DNA of 64,000 bases from Ifrita kowaldi (taxonomy: Eukaryota > Chordata > Aves > Passeriformes > Cinclosomatidae). Below, in pieces: positions 36,501-50,900 of this stretch. The stretch covers positions 248,001 through 312,000 of the forward strand of contig VZRS01001713.1 of NCBI GenBank assembly GCA_013398055.1. The letters are read 5' to 3'. The first letter of the stretch is position 1; the number at the start of each line of letters is the position of its first letter. The notes beneath the pieces were generated by a model. That model worked only from the letters and a program-made list of their open reading frames with translations, had not been told where the DNA came from and did no database searches. The translations under genes were made by a program, and so were the position numbers.

Positions 36501-39500
36501 CTATATGACATAACTACACTTGCACAAGATGTTCTTGCACTGATTCAGTAGTTGGAGTAGCTGCCACTATCCTTTCTGCATTGCACTTTTATTACATTTA
36601 GGCTCCAAAACCACACATTTTGCAACACTTGAGCTTTTCTTACTAAAAGTTGTCCTATCTCACCATTAATCTGGGTAACAAAGTCAATTTTAGGGTATTT
36701 GTTCTACTCTTGCTCCCATTGAAAAGCTCCATAACTGCAATGGAAGATTGAATTGTTCTTGTATAATATTTTGCATGAATTCAGTTTAAAAAAGCAAGCA
36801 GTCAAAAACATCTTAGTGGCTTGTAACCAAAACCAAATGAATTTGCACAGCAGATAAGAACAAACAAACATCAGAAGAAAAGTGTGAAATCCTTGTTGTT
36901 TCAGTCGTACAAACAGGCTGATGTTTTTCTCTGTCAAGTTCACTGCTGCTTTGTGGAGCACAGTTCAGAGCATTTTGGTCATACAGTGGCAAACATCACA
37001 ATTCACACATCAAGTTCTGCCAAAAGGCAGGAAGGAGGAGGGGAAGGCAGGGAAACAGAAGTCTGCTCATTAAAGGAAAAAAAAATAGCAAGGGAGAATT
37101 TTGCTTTCAAAGAGTCATGGAAAAACACTGGGATCCCAAGCAGTTCAGTTAAGTCATTTGCTGTAAAGGCAGCAATTTATTTTAAAAGAGACTGCAAGAA
37201 ACGAGTGAAAACAGCAAGAATGATGCTGTGACCTGGGGTAAGTGGAACAAACGTTCTGCAATTGCCTCTGAAACAGACCTCTCTGCAGATGAATATGAGG
37301 GACTGTTTCTTGCTGTTCCAGCTAACTTCCCACTTTTCTCTGACAAAATCATGGGCAAAAAGCATGGTTATGATCCTCAAAAGGGGTTAGGAAGACAGCT
37401 GTTGTATCATGTGTCTCACTTTTTTAATGCAATTCCATGTGAGCAGGAAATGCTCCTGCTTGAACTCAAACTTTCTTCTGCAAAGCCTTTGTTATTGATT
37501 GCTACCTAATAATGAAAGTGAATCAGAGGCTGAACACAGATCCGGGACAGTGGGATAATTGTGTATTTGGAGAGGAAGCAGCTTCAGCCTCTTTTGGGAG
37601 TAACAAAGCAAGCTCAGCTTGGTGTGAATGTAGCCATTTGTATTTCGAAGACAGAACAACCTGAAAACAGCACACATTTAAGAGGCTCAAAATACTAGAG
37701 TTTGCTGTCAAAGTAGAGCTGCAAACAGGAATCCTTGCTGAACAGGCACATTTCCAGCTGGGACTCAGCTGGGCTGTACACATCCACGTGGCCAGTGTGC
37801 CTCAAAATTCATTGTGCAGTCTTATTCTTTCACCCAATTTGGAACTGACTCTGAGCATATCAGAATTCCCAGCCTCCTCACCAGCTTTCTATAAACCAGT
37901 CTGCAGGAAGAAATGGTAGATGTGCTGGCATAAGGATGTAGCCACAACTTGCACACATACCCAAGTTTTTGCATTCCCCAGCATACACAAAATGCACAAA
38001 ATCATATAATCATTGCTTGATGCTGTGCTGTTAACCTCTCAATCCTTTTGCAGAGCAGGGAAACATAAAATGATTATTTAGTTTGATGCTTCCAGGAAGA
38101 GTAGAGGATTGGTAAAAAGGACAGTTCACTGATTTGGATTTCTCAAGATTGCTCAGTACTTTGGATACTGCGAGCAGTACGCGGTTTTTTGGAAGACGTG
38201 TTAAGTCAGCTATCTAAGAAAAAAAAAAAGCATAATGTTGTCCAGGAAAACCATGACAGAGGATAGAACTAGGAAGTTTAAAGGGTAATAGGTAGTCATG
38301 AAGCATATGCTGTGCTGGTGGCATCCAAAAGGACAAATTTAATCAACGGGTACCTACAGAAGGGAATGCAGAACATCAGTGGGGAACAATTAAGGCCCAG
38401 TATTTGGCAGAGGCTTCGTACTAACAGAATACCACGTCCAGATCTGATGTCCAGGCTCTAAGGAAGGTCCAAATAACACAAACACAATTTTGAACAGGGC
38501 AATAGGAGTAACTGATAATCTAGTCTAACCGAAACTAGTTAAAGGAGCAACTTAGTCAATCCTGCAAGTACTGGTCAGGAAATAGAAATATGATAGAAAG
38601 TATTTCAACATCAAAGCTCTAAGGAGATACTATGAATAGGACCCAAAAAGGGTTCCTATAATTTCAAGGCAAAAATAAAACATTTTTTGTTTGGTTGGTT
38701 GTTTTTTAAACACTTGGGATAGGTTTCTGTTAGAATAACCTTTTTTCTTAAATCATAGTTTTCTGAAAGACACACTACTTCAACATTGAATTAGTTTCTA
38801 TTAACCTGATTCACTCAGAAATGTGAAAAGTACCAGAACATAAACAAACTCCTTATAAACATAAGACAGAAGAGGAGCTTTAACCTCCTGGATATCAGGA
38901 AATTTTCTCTTCTGAAAAATGATCACTATCTTTTAGCAGATGTGGCCAGACCTCAGCGCTGGCAGCTGGACTCCATTTCTGCATCAGACAAGGAAAACAG
39001 TAAACAGAAAATCTCTTCCCTCTCCACGTTGATTTCAAGAGAATTTCACGTAATGGCTTCACTGAATATTTTCACAATGTAGCTGCCACTTTTGTAGCTG
39101 CAATACTTGTGTCCATTATTTAACCGTGTTTAAGTAAAGTTTGAAAAAATGTACTTTTTAAAACCTTAAAGGATGCATCTGCAAATTCTCAGAGCAGGTC
39201 TGACTATGCCCTTCTGCATAACCCAGCAGATCCAGAACTGACTATATGCTACTCCTGGGCTGTTGTTATATTGCCAAGAGCTGTTCTTGCCAAAAATTCA
39301 CCCTTATTTCAATACCTAGGGGAATTTAAAGGACAAGATTAGATTTAGATGCAAACAACAGCCCAAACTGAGCTGGGAACAGCGTGGAACTAGAAAAGCT
39401 GACTGGTACTTGAAGAACTGTGTTACAGGACAGCCTGTTCCACTCTGCAGGGCACCTCTGGCAACGCAAAGTGCTTCTGTTGTCTCTTCCCTTTCCCTCT

Positions 39501-40971
39501 GTACTTGCCTAAGTCCAAAGTTAATTTATTTTGAAACAATAGCCAGCTTATTTTAGTGGGATGTTTCAAGGTTTCATGCCCATAAATCCATTCTTTATGC
39601 AGCTTAAGATAGGAATGACACCACAAATGCAAGTCAGGGTTTTTTCTACCTTGTTTTGTATTGTATGATAGGAAAAAGTGCTCTCTGGAGGGAAAGGGGA
39701 AGGGACTCTTACTTGTATCAAAACATATTCATAAATCAGAGGCTCAGATAGTTTTACTATTTAAAAAACAGTTAAAGATTAAACAAGTGATAACAGTCAC
39801 TAAGAACAACAGTTTGGGATTTGCTGCAGTGTCACTTTAGAAAATTATCTTTTCCAGGCTTGTCTTACAAACATGCACAGCAGAAGATAACGGGACTGAA
39901 ATTAACTGTTCTTTTGCAGTTATAAAACTGGGTTTACTTAAAAGAAGGTTAAGGAAAGGGCTGACACTGAGAAAAGAGATCACATGGGCAGAAAGAGGAC
40001 CAAGGAGAATGGCTGGCAGGTACATGGCTTGGGCTAAGCAACTGCTCTTGTGAAAGCCAGCCAAGAAGTGAGCTGGAGCCTGGCCAGAGCTGCAGGCCAC
40101 CAGGATGGCAAGGGACAGGGACTCTGAAGTGGCAAACCTGAGGCTAAAGTCAAATGAGCTTGCTCAAAGTTGCATAGAGGGCTGCCTCTGTATGAGCAAA
40201 TGGTTTTCAGTCTTCTGGAAGCAATGGAACTTTTTGATCTTTGAGATCAAATCAGACCACATTAGTGAAGGGTCACTGAAGCAACTCATTAGAGCCATTG
40301 GCTGCACTTCTCTTGAGCAACTATCAAAGCTCGTGTTTTGCAAGCTGGTGCTGACCATTTGAAAGAAACAGAGTGACAAAGTAGGCTTTAGAAAGAAGGA
40401 CAATATCTTTTTATAAATTTTGAAATCCAACTGCCTTATAGACAGATTATTTTGCTTGTCTGGCTAATTTTTGGTAGGAACTTCCAGGATTTCTCTGCAT
40501 TTTCTGACAACTGTGTTTTCTCACAAAACATTCTTCCCTTTTTTCTTTTTCAAGAAGCTTTTATTACAATGAGGGTGTGGAAAAATAATAGTCAAACATG
40601 ATTTCTCTTAAGAAAACATTAAGTCTCTACCTGCAGCACTATTTGCAGCAGTTTCTCTCTTACTCTAAATTTAAGATTAAATATTTTGATGACTTACAAA
40701 TGAATACAGCATGTAACAGTTAAAGTTGATTTTCCTACTGGGCACTTGGCCAACCTCTAGGAAAGAAGTCATGGATTCCCACTAAAGCACATAGCATCTC
40801 CTGAGATTAGAGGTATCCATCATGAGCTCCTATGTATTTCATGTCCCAATTCCCAGGAAAGAATTTTGCTTTTCTTGCTCATTGTCTACTCATTTACTAC
40901 ATCAGAACAAAATTTAATTGTCTTATTTGCAAATAATTACAATCTTGAATTTAAAAGAAACATGGTGCTTC
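30548..40971. other. Unique noncoding DNA
   Basis: No confirmed gene. The longest frame is 141 codons on the minus strand (30590-31015), overlapped by plus-strand frames of 72 and 65 codons. Others are 118 codons (32433-32789, plus) and 115 codons (36884-37231, plus). All are unrecognised. A terminal-exon-like arrangement at 32017-32202 is described in the findings. An 18-base palindrome (AAATAAAG, TG, CTTTATTT) lies at 36034-36051. A possible but unprovable old repeat lies at 38250-38680. Confidence 0.6.
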
Positions 40972-40989
40972 AAAAAAAAAAAAAAAAAA
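40972..40989 (+). repeat. Poly-A run (18 A)
   Basis: A homopolymer of eighteen A. No retrocopy body or target-site duplication is recognisable around it. Confidence 0.85.
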
Positions 40990-43900
40990 TCTGTGCTTAA
41001 GTTCCTTTCTGAAGCATAGGAAAAAGGAAGAGAAAAAGACAACAGAACAAAGAACTAAAGAAGAGTACGTTGTACTGATGTTCATATTGCAAATAAGAGT
41101 AAATAATGCCATCACTTACTTAACATTAGCTTCTGCTTTTTCAACAACCTCTCTACAGGTTTCTTTCTTCTAAAATGGATTCCGAATCATTGGCTGTAAA
41201 AAAAATTACATGAGACTGATCAAGTCTGCTATGAATAATTTCAATTTTATCTTCAAAGGAAGCACCAATTCATCTGAGCTACCTGGTATTGTTTCCTGAG
41301 TAGGATATACTTCAGAAGTAACTTTGTTCTGCAAGTCAGTTAGGAATCTGTTCCTTAAGTGATAATTGTTTCCTGGAATGTTTGGGCTGGTAGCCAAACT
41401 TCAGTGTACTTCAACCAATTTCCTATGCTAAATGATGCATTAGTCTTCAGGGGGGAAAAAAACCATTTTCTGATGCTTCCACTACCCATCATAAAAAGAA
41501 AAAGCATTTTTCTTGTCACAATTTGAAAATATAAAAAGATGTGCAAGAACTATTTTCAGTATCACACAAACACCCTGTGCAATTTTTGTCCAGACTCTTC
41601 ACCTCCCCAGCCTTGTCTGCTCTTGCATAAAATCACATTTCTGGCCTTATTGGCTGTCAAGGTATTCATATGACCTGTCTTAGCAGACTACCTGAAGATT
41701 AAACAAATGCTAATTATCCTGTAAAAAGAAAGATATTACTACTTTCATTGACCAAATGAGGTAAAAATTGGTTGAAGGACAGATTCAAAGAAGATGCAGG
41801 TACTTAAGGGGTGGTTTAAGCAGAATGTAGACAGTTAAACTGAGGGCAATCTACAGCAAGCTTTGTCACACAAGAGACCTAAGCACTGGTAAGCACATAT
41901 GGTTTCCTAGTAATCTTAATTAGGTACATGTCCAGGGTCTTGAACAGCTTCCATATTTCAGTAGCATTCTCAGGCCTCAAGAAGTGTAAAATTCAGGATC
42001 TCTATCCAATGACAAAAACAATAGTCTAGTAGAAATGTTCAGAGTTCAGCAGTCAGCAAAATAAAGAAGAGTAGTCTGGGGACACTTGCATGAAAACTAT
42101 ATTCCCGAATGAGAATTAAAAGTAGGGATCAGCACAAACAACAAAAAAATGAAGTTATCATTGTGAAAGTTCCCTTATTGTTGAACCAAAAAGTAAACTT
42201 GAACAGAAAGGCTCAACCATTTAGTTCAGCTTGTGAGCTTTGTTATCATTCTGCTTAAACTAGCATGGATCAAGGGTAAAACACGTGATAATGGACATAT
42301 GTAAGTGTAACAGCAACATAAAAATGTGTGAACTATAACAATAACGTTGAATCAAATAAAGGTCCAAACTGAAAATTGATCTTTTGAATTCCTGCCATCA
42401 TCTGCATGTTGTTCATTACACAAGAGCAGTGGAGGTAAATCACAACCAAATCCTGCGCTTTATGTAGGCAAATTAGAAAATAATTAGGTCATAAAAGTGT
42501 ATTTGCTTTGTCCAGAAACTCTGGAATAGCAGCCATCCCACATTCACTATCTACCTAAAACTACCTAAAACTACCAGATAAAACAGTGATATGCTACTCA
42601 GAATGCACGAGTGTCACATTGCAACTATAATGAGTCCTTTTTTTAAAAAATGAGGTACCATTATTTGTAAGTCACTGATGAATGATAATACCTGAGGAAA
42701 ATTTCTCTCCTCTAAGAATAGGTGGGAGTAAGTGGGAAGAGCTCTCTGTGATACACTTCTAGGTACTAGGACACATGCCTACAGCAGGGCTGAAGCATAT
42801 TCTGGGCTTACATGATAAGCAACAGCTCATCTAACATTTGCCACATTGCATCTGCTAAATATAGAGTGGGGCAAAGGATACTTCAAAGAGAAAAGATAAG
42901 AGGGTAAAGCTGTAACTGCTCTATCTCAAAATGCACATTGATATATGAATTTTCCACATCTAGCTGGGCACAATTCCTTCCATCCACCTCCAGCAAATTA
43001 TCTGCGGTTGGAAATTATTTTGTATTCACGTTATTCCTTATCCTTTCCTCTGTCCATCCACTTTTCTGTTCTTGACACCTATCAAAATCCTCCCTCTCCG
43101 TGGCTGCTCCTATTTCTTCTCTACTACAAAAGAGGTAAATTTCAGCTTGTTGTGGGGCACAGGGAAGGGAAAGGGGGCCAGAGTGTGATGATGGTATAAG
43201 GCAAATCTCACGTTGCAAAGCTTTCTATTCCTAGCACAGAGGGAGACCTGTTTAGCAGTTCTCTATCACGGACATTAGTAAGACCTATGGCTATTTACAC
43301 AGGACGCATCAAGTGAAATGACCCCACTCCTCCGTTCTTCAATTTTTGTGGATCACAGCTCACGACTAGAGAGAACTTCTAACTCTTGTACCTTAAATAT
43401 GTCCCTTTTCTAACCAGCCATAAACCAAGCTTCTTTCAGGTTTCAAAAACTCTCTCAGCTGACCTATCCTGGCATCAGCCCTTGACTTGGTCTGCCACTC
43501 ATTTTGAGAATTCAAATACCTCCCTCCTCCTTCCAACCCACACACCAAACCCCAGCCAAGTTCCCTAAGCAGCCTGGAGAATCACCCAGAACTGGTCAAC
43601 AAAACCATCAGAAACTACTCATTTCTTTCAAGGGCATTTCTTGATGAGCAGCCCTATTGAGACAAGCAGCCCTATCCAGACAGATGCATCAAAAACTTCT
43701 CTGAAGATGAGTCTTCGTTAAAAAAAAAACGACTAAATTCCATATTTAGCCCCACTTCCGCTTCTTACATGAAGTGTAGTATCCTCCCACCATGTGGTCA
43801 AGAATTCACATGAAAAACCTGTTCATAACCCCACACATACCTTATACTTATCCACAACCAGCCTGAATACCAAACTTTACAAGCTATTTGTGCCATCCTC

Positions 43901-46203
43901 TTTCCTTTCACAGGCCATGACTGAATGACCCTCTCACAACCTGAAACTCAGAAAATAATCCCACACAGTCATCTGGCAGATTGTATTGTTAAGAGAAAGA
44001 AGGTTGGAATAATCTCCAACCATTTTTAGGTGAAACCCAGACCACAATCCCAGAATTTCAGCTAGGCTTTAGATTCTCAGCCAGATTTGGCAAGACCAGG
44101 AAGTGCTCATTCACCTTTAACTTCCCTGCCACACTGCTGGTACAAGAGGATTTTCTGGGAGCTGCTAAAATGGATATAGGAGAGTTTGTAAAGCTCCTCT
44201 AATTGGGGGGATGTTAAGCATTAGGCTTAGGAATTAGTCTGGGATGGGCTGCAGAGATTGGTTAGATTTTGGCAAAGGAAGGAGTGAAGGAGCTCTGTCA
44301 TTAGAACAACATTTCTTACTATTTCCTAGCCAGTAGCAGTTGTTGATTGCATGCCTGGAACCAGGCTGCACATTGTTCAGGCTTAGACTGAGTATTGATG
44401 TCAAATGATAGGGACTGGGTGGCAAAATCAAAAAGAAGTGTCTGGGTAGGTATAGGCAGCACCTCCACAGGTTTTGCAGCCATTTCAGGTCTATTTTGCC
44501 TCAAGGAGCCCTGTTTTAAAATTAAGGTTGAGTTCAACTATCAGGGACCAAATCTCTGGTGTTGGGGTCAGCCCGAGGAAGCAATGCTCGGTCCCGCATC
44601 CCAACAGATCCACATTTCTGCACAGTCAGGAATGTCCTGCCTGTGCCAAGTCACATCCAAAGTCAGAAGTGAGCATACCTTATCAGCAAGTATGTATCTG
44701 AACACAGACTTGAATGACAATTCTCATCTCACCCCTAGCCCTTGCCTCATCAATTTTGGTGTCTCTATAACTGAGGTTTGCAGGATCAAGACCCCATATA
44801 CTGGCAGCTGTTCCACAGAGCAAAAAAGCTGCTCTTGACCTCAAAATGAACACCAAAAGTGCCAGAGGGCACATCATAACTCTTTATGCTTTTATCCGTA
44901 ACACCTACAAAGAAGTTCACAAAATTTTTCTTGTCATAAGTTATGTCAAAAAGAAACATCATGGGTAGAACAATAATCAAAAGGAATGGTCACAAGCTAA
45001 AAGCTTTGAAAACAAAGAATGTTTTCATGGCTTTAGCTAGGACTTACGGAAGGAGAAGATCAGACTTGTTCAATCATTCACATGGTATCACTCCACTAAA
45101 GCTTCAGTCCAGTATGACAACAAAAAAAAGTGACAAATTGGAGTATATGTAAACATCCCACATAAGTAATCAGATTATGAAAAGAAGTGCTCTACAGCAG
45201 AAGGAGCTGTTCCTGTAACGCATGTTTTTTCTGCAGTTTCCCAGCTGTGGGTGCAAAGGATTCTTGCTTGACTATGAAGTCAGAGCAAAATTCATCCCGA
45301 AAACACCATGCAGCAATCACCACTTCTTAACATTAGATAATTTCATTAAAATCTCAGTGTTAAGAATTTTTTCTTCTGAGTTTTTGGATGCTATCCTACA
45401 AATATTGCATGAAAGCAAAACATGCTTATTTGCTGCTTTCCCTGTTTGGTGTTTTCAACAAACTATTAAATATCAGCTATTCTCATTCCAGGTTTACCTG
45501 GAAATGTTCCTTTGAACTTTTTTCTTCTTATGTCTGCCAGTCAGCAGAAAAAGCATCCCACGCCAGAAGCAGAGCTATAGTTAGCCCCATGCCCAGTTTG
45601 AGAACACACTCCTTAGATAATCCAGTTCAGAAACAAATTGGGAAGTGAGGAAAGAGATTTTTACAAGTTGTACATCTACACTTTTAATCCTGCACCACAC
45701 ACAGAATTAAATCTCTTATACCCAAAAGAAACTAGTAAAGAGCAAATCTGAGAAAAAGTTTTGAAAGTATCAACTGATTTTAGACTCACAGAAAGTCATA
45801 TTTGTCTGATTTTTCAGATGGGATAAATGCATCCTGCACCAGAAGCTGACTCAGTGAGACACAAAACATCCTCAGGATTTATCCCTCAGGAAATAACATT
45901 TGCATTTGAGAATGCTTATTAATGTCATCTTAGTCATACATCAGGCTGCAATAAAAACCATTCCTGCAATAGTGTTAGCTAGCAGACAATGCTTTCTTCC
46001 TGCATTTCATTTTATTTTATCTAGATGGAAGAAAATTAATTAAATTAAGGTCATAATAAATAATATGAAAAGTAATTTATAACATGCTGGGGGGTAGATT
46101 CTTTCACACAAACACACAACTATCAGATATCCCTGCTTAAAATTCCTGCATGAGACTTAACCTGAATTTTCTCTGCAGATCTATTTCCAAAAGTCATTAC
46201 TTT
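40990..46203. other. Unique noncoding DNA with two small tandem repeats
   Basis: No confirmed gene. The longest frame is 147 codons on the plus strand (44395-44838). It is unrecognised, and other frames overlap it on both strands. A 97-codon frame at 45222-45515 contains a fair acceptor (TTTTTTCTGCAG) but nothing else gene-like. Small tandem repeats are a 10-base unit (CTACCTAAAA, 2.5 copies) at 42551-42575 and an 18-base duplication at 43647-43682. Confidence 0.6.
43647..43682 (+). repeat. 18-base tandem duplication
   Basis: Two adjacent 18-base units beginning AGCAGCCCTAT differ at two positions. The similarity suggests a fairly recent local slippage event in otherwise unique DNA. Confidence 0.75.
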
Positions 46204-46220
46204 AAAAAAAAAAAAAAAAA
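46204..46220 (+). repeat. Poly-A run (17 A)
   Basis: A homopolymer of seventeen A preceded by TTT. No recognisable retrocopy adjoins it. Confidence 0.85.
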
Positions 46221-47849
46221 TCTCGTTAGTATTTGCTCTTATAAAAACAGGCTTGGTGAAAACGTTCCAGCTAGTTAGGAAGCCAACATTTCATTACAGG
46301 GAGAAGGGATGATCACATACACATTCAAGGACAAATCTCATGAAACTCATGTTTGACAGGAAATTGTACAGGAAGCTAATTTAGAGAGATCAAAATGAGG
46401 GTGGTATGTTCCCAGGACCCAGGGCAAGCCAGAAATCTTACAGCTGAATTTTATACATGTGGTAATTTGATCAGAGTGGATGTAGCAGAGAAGGGAAAGA
46501 AATCATTGATTGAAAATATAGAGAGAAGAAAAATCAGCATGGGAACATGAATCTCCGTAAATAAACCAGATCACAAAGTCCCTAAATAAAAATAAATAAA
46601 TAACCTACTAGAGCTACTTTTTTGTAGTGGGATGAGAAATATCATCGTTTGGGAGAAATGCATCAGACCCTGGTCACTTAAATAGTAGGATCTGAAGTTG
46701 CTTTGCATGTGTTTCCTCCTATCTTGTAGCCAGCGTACGAAATGCACTCCTGCCTTAACACAGCAAACTGAAAAATGGAGCACGAGAGCAGAACACAGGA
46801 GAAACCAGCAGATTTGAAAGGAACTATGGACTCTAAAGCTTAATTAATTTCATGTGTCCAGCCTCAGATGGTTATAGACTGTTTCTATGTTTTTAAATGT
46901 TTATTAGAAACAGGTAATGCAACTGTCTTCTCTATGTTCTCCGTACTCCCAGAACAAGGATAGCGAGGAATTTCAAAAGTCTGTAGGAAATGTATGTGGA
47001 CTGCAGCCTGTGGATCCCACAGCCACTGTACAGACCCTTCCAGCCAGCTGGTGATTTGTGGTAGCACGAACTTTGATCATGAGTCAAAACAGTTTAATAA
47101 CATGAAGTACAGCATGTCCAAGTAAGAGCAGAGAGCAAAGCTTTAACTTGAGCTAACGCTGACTTTCTCAGGCAAAATTCACCACTTACAATGTCCTTCC
47201 AGATGACTGAAAGAATAAAATCTGGTATTTAATTTTCTGCTTTATTTCCAAACCCCCACCATCTTATTTTTTGATCTTTTAATCAGCTAAAAATTATACA
47301 GGCTAAATCACAATCTGTTTGAATGACTTTCATTGACATAAAAACAGGCAACTCAGCTAATACCGCTACATGAACTGGAAATAATGTGAACTTACACTCA
47401 TTTGTTCTTTCAAGAGGCACAAAATCCAATATTGGGTCTATGCTCTGTCTACTTGTATTGAGAGAGACATGTCTTGGGTTTCTTTGGGGAGAATCCCAGA
47501 AGCCAAACAGGAAAGAGGAGGAGCAGTGAATGGGAAAACACAAGAAATGCTGGATGTTTCCCACACAGCTATAGGATTTCCCTGGGGCTTTACACAATCT
47601 AGGCCAAATTCTCAGTTACATTTATAATACCTGACTGATTTCTGACAGTTGTGAATGCAGGGGAGCGAAATTTGGCACTTTGTTTTTATCACTGGGAAAA
47701 TAAGAGAAAGGCACTTTTAAAACACAACTTAAAAGCCACATTCTTATAAAATAAAGCAACCACATGTGGCAATGCACAAAAAAAGAAAATGAACTGCAGC
47801 TTATGTAATTCTTCAGACATTTAAAACTTTCCTGATATAAAACCATGAG
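46221..47849. other. Unique noncoding DNA
   Basis: No gene is seen. A short AAAT-type repeat lies at 46583-46603. The longest frame is 104 codons on the minus strand (47283-47597), unrecognised. Confidence 0.6.
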
Positions 47850-47972
47850 GAAACCATTAAAAAACAAAAAAAACCCCAAAACCCACCACCACCAAAAAAA
47901 CCAACTGAACAAAAACAAACAAAAAAATGAAAAACGAAAACAAAACAAACAAAAAAAACCCCACCCCACCAA
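47850..47972 (+). repeat. A/C-rich low-complexity block
   Basis: About 120 bases consist of A runs interrupted by single C or short CCCC and CCACC groups, with very little G or T. The opposite strand is T-rich with GGTGG and GGGG groups. The block creates artefactual frames: a lysine- and asparagine-rich 79-codon one on the plus strand and a phenylalanine- and tryptophan-rich 160-codon one on the minus strand (47622-48104). Neither should be read as a gene. Confidence 0.85.
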
Positions 47973-50900
47973 ACTATTGGAATCTGAACTTAATGCAAAA
48001 CAAGTCAGAATTCTGAAGGACAAAATAGAAGTGGACAGTACAGTTTTAAAAAGAAAAATCCACAAGGTCATGGGCCTAGAATGAATAAAATAGAATTCAA
48101 GCATGTGCTTCTAGGCTCACACACAGGGTATGAAATTATCCAGCACCGACCACTCAAGATAGTTCCATCATTGTGGCTGAACGGAGTCACATATTTTGGC
48201 AGGGTGTACAAATGTCACTTTCTTACGCTCTGCTGGATGATTCCCCCATTTCTTCATCCCTCTAAGATATGTGATACTTCTCATTCTTGATGACGAGACT
48301 GTATAATGTGGTCAGACACTTCATCCACTTTAATAATATTAAACAATGTAGGACAAAGTTACTTGGCTGAAAACATGAGAAAGTCAGCTCTGCACATATT
48401 TTGTTTTTCATTTTCCTGGGTTTCTGCTGTAAATGAAACAAGAAGAAACACTCCTTTGGTTTGCTTGATGTAAAAATGAACCACCAGAATTCCCCACATT
48501 GAGCAGCAGTACACAGCTCTACCAGGACCTGCCAGCACTACAAGATGAACTGTAGGTGACAATTCATGGAAGGGCTCCTTAATTTAGAATCTTTGGGAAG
48601 GTTTAAGTGGTCTGCACACATATGGAACAGCTTCCAGGAAATCAGAGATGGCTGAAGGAAGAGAGAAAGACCAAAGATGAGAAAGTCAAAGATGGGGGAC
48701 TTCAACACATTTAAGGTGCAGCTGCATTCGCTTTATTCCTTGTTTAATTCTGGGGTCCTATTCCCCACTCATTAAAACTAACACAGCTTTGTAATAACAT
48801 TCCCTCTGAATTGAACTGAACTTGGGAGCAGACATGGACCAGGAGCCTAAATAGTGCATGCAACAGGGACATGAAATGCATCAAGGGTGTATCCCCTTTG
48901 CCATCCTTTCAAGATAATCCATCAGCCTTCTCATGCCTGGGGCAACGCAAGAGCACAAATCTGTCGGACCAAAGATGGTCCTCCCACTCAGTTAGTGGTT
49001 CTCCTCCTTCCCCAACATGGGAAATTGGGGGATTTCTCTTAGTGCCAGCCTGCTCATGTGGTTTTGCTGCCAAATGAATTCCATGGCAACAGCATGAGGA
49101 AGTGATCCAATTCAAAAATCCCAAAACTGCCCACAGAGACCGAGGCCTGGTTTCTTTTCCAGTGTCTTTAGTTATAGGAACAGTTCAGATCTTCCTACCC
49201 ACCCAGGACACCACCAATTTTTACTCTTTTTCCCTAAAGAAACCCCATTCTGAAGCACAGTCAGGAACCTTGGTGTGACTTTTTTTTTTCAAATACATTG
49301 GTGGAGAATCAAGGGAAAACATGGGCTCTTCTCTTTCCTGTGCTTTTGGCCATGTTCTGTTCCATCTACACACAAGGACAGGAACACACTACTCAAAGGG
49401 CTCCCGTGACCTGTATATTTCCTAACCAGCCAAATCACTTTTCTACATGAGCAGCACCTGCAGTATGACTCCCTGAGGGCTAAGCACAGCACACTGCTGG
49501 AGCAAAAACTCCTATGCGAGCATCTCCAAAGGAAAATTCACCCTTCCAGTACCCGGCCTTCTGCATAACCACAGACTGGTCACCCTGCCCACACAGCACC
49601 TCTTTTACAATGGCATTGCACTTGAAATACAACTACATCCCACATTTTTGTAATGAGCAACATAAAGCACAACATCCCTGCTTTCCTTTTCATCTGGAGT
49701 TCCTAATGGCTTATCAGTGTTCTTATTTCAACAAAAGTTTGAACCCAGCTCTTCCGAGAACGTTGTGTATATTTAACACAGTACAAGAACAAGTGACAGT
49801 TGGCAAATGCTGCTGAAAACTCGTGATTTAATTTGCACGGATGCTCTTTTTCTTCATTAAGTTCACAAGAAGTTGCATGGAAAGGGAAAATGCATCTGAA
49901 TCTAGTTACCAAGTAAGAAAACCAAGAAAGTGTTTTCACTCCAATGCCTTCCTTACAATGTAAGACCCTCCAAAACTGCACAACCTGTGCCCAATTTTGG
50001 ACACTGCTTATTACGAAAACATCGAGAATAAGTCAGCGAAGCCTCACGAGTCACTGATTCTCAAAAGCCTTTGCCAGGCATCCATCAGAAAAGGAGATGA
50101 CAGAATTCCATTCTTAGGAATATCCCAGTAGGTATGAAGACATTTGTGGTAGCAAAATAATAAAACTAAAAAAATAAGAGTAGTAATGTTTGGAAACTAG
50201 AGGAATCAGCCCAGTAAAATGCAGGTGCTTTTTCCTTGAAAAAAAGGTCATTTTAAGATCAACATACATTTCCAAGAAACTAACTACTCATTCATCCTGT
50301 TCTATTTTTCCCAAAAATGAGTTACTGTTCCTAACTGGATACTCAATGTGAAATTCCTTTTAAAGAATAAGGAGTAGGGGAGAGAAAAAGATGTAGGACT
50401 GGAGAACCAGGATGTCAGTTACAGAACATCACTCAACCACAGGACTTTAGTTTTATAGATTCAGACATTTCTCAATAATTCTTTTAAATTATTGCCTAAC
50501 AGGAATTTTATATAACATCAGTTTAAAGTTACTGTAATACAAGAGGATAAGCCTCATCTGAAAGTTGGGAAACATAATTCATGTTTCATCATCAAAAGTG
50601 CAGACCCAAAGTTACCATGAGTAACAGGAAGTTTGAAAAACCCAAACTTTGACTGGGCGCTCAAGCTCTTAACCACCAGGATGAATGCAGACTAGTAGCT
50701 GACAAGCCTGGCATCAGTCCTTTATGAGTTGAGAATTCAGTGAACACTTTCTGAACTGAAAGCGGTTATGAATGACCTCGTCCTTCATCCAGGCAGCATG
50801 AATATAAGGACGCAGAAGAAGCGGCAACATAGCTAACATCAGTGTAGTAAAGGAATTTTATTCATTGGAAAAATACCAGTTAGAAAGCTTCAACTATTTC

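Noticed and set aside
38250..38680. Possible old repeat (phrases such as CACGTCCAGATCTGATGTCC)
   Set aside because: It is loosely reminiscent of CR1 ORF2 but the landmarks are not in a convincing order; a profile search would be needed.
44395..44838. 147-codon plus-strand frame
   Set aside because: No domain is recognised, frames overlap on both strands, and no splice borders enclose it; likely chance in a GC-richer patch.
45222..45515. 97-codon frame after a TTTTTTCTGCAG acceptor
   Set aside because: The acceptor is fair but no donor or recognised protein supports an exon.
47622..48104. 160-codon minus-strand frame resembling a membrane protein
   Set aside because: Its F/W/G-rich centre is the translation of the A/C-rich low-complexity block, so the hydrophobicity is an artefact.
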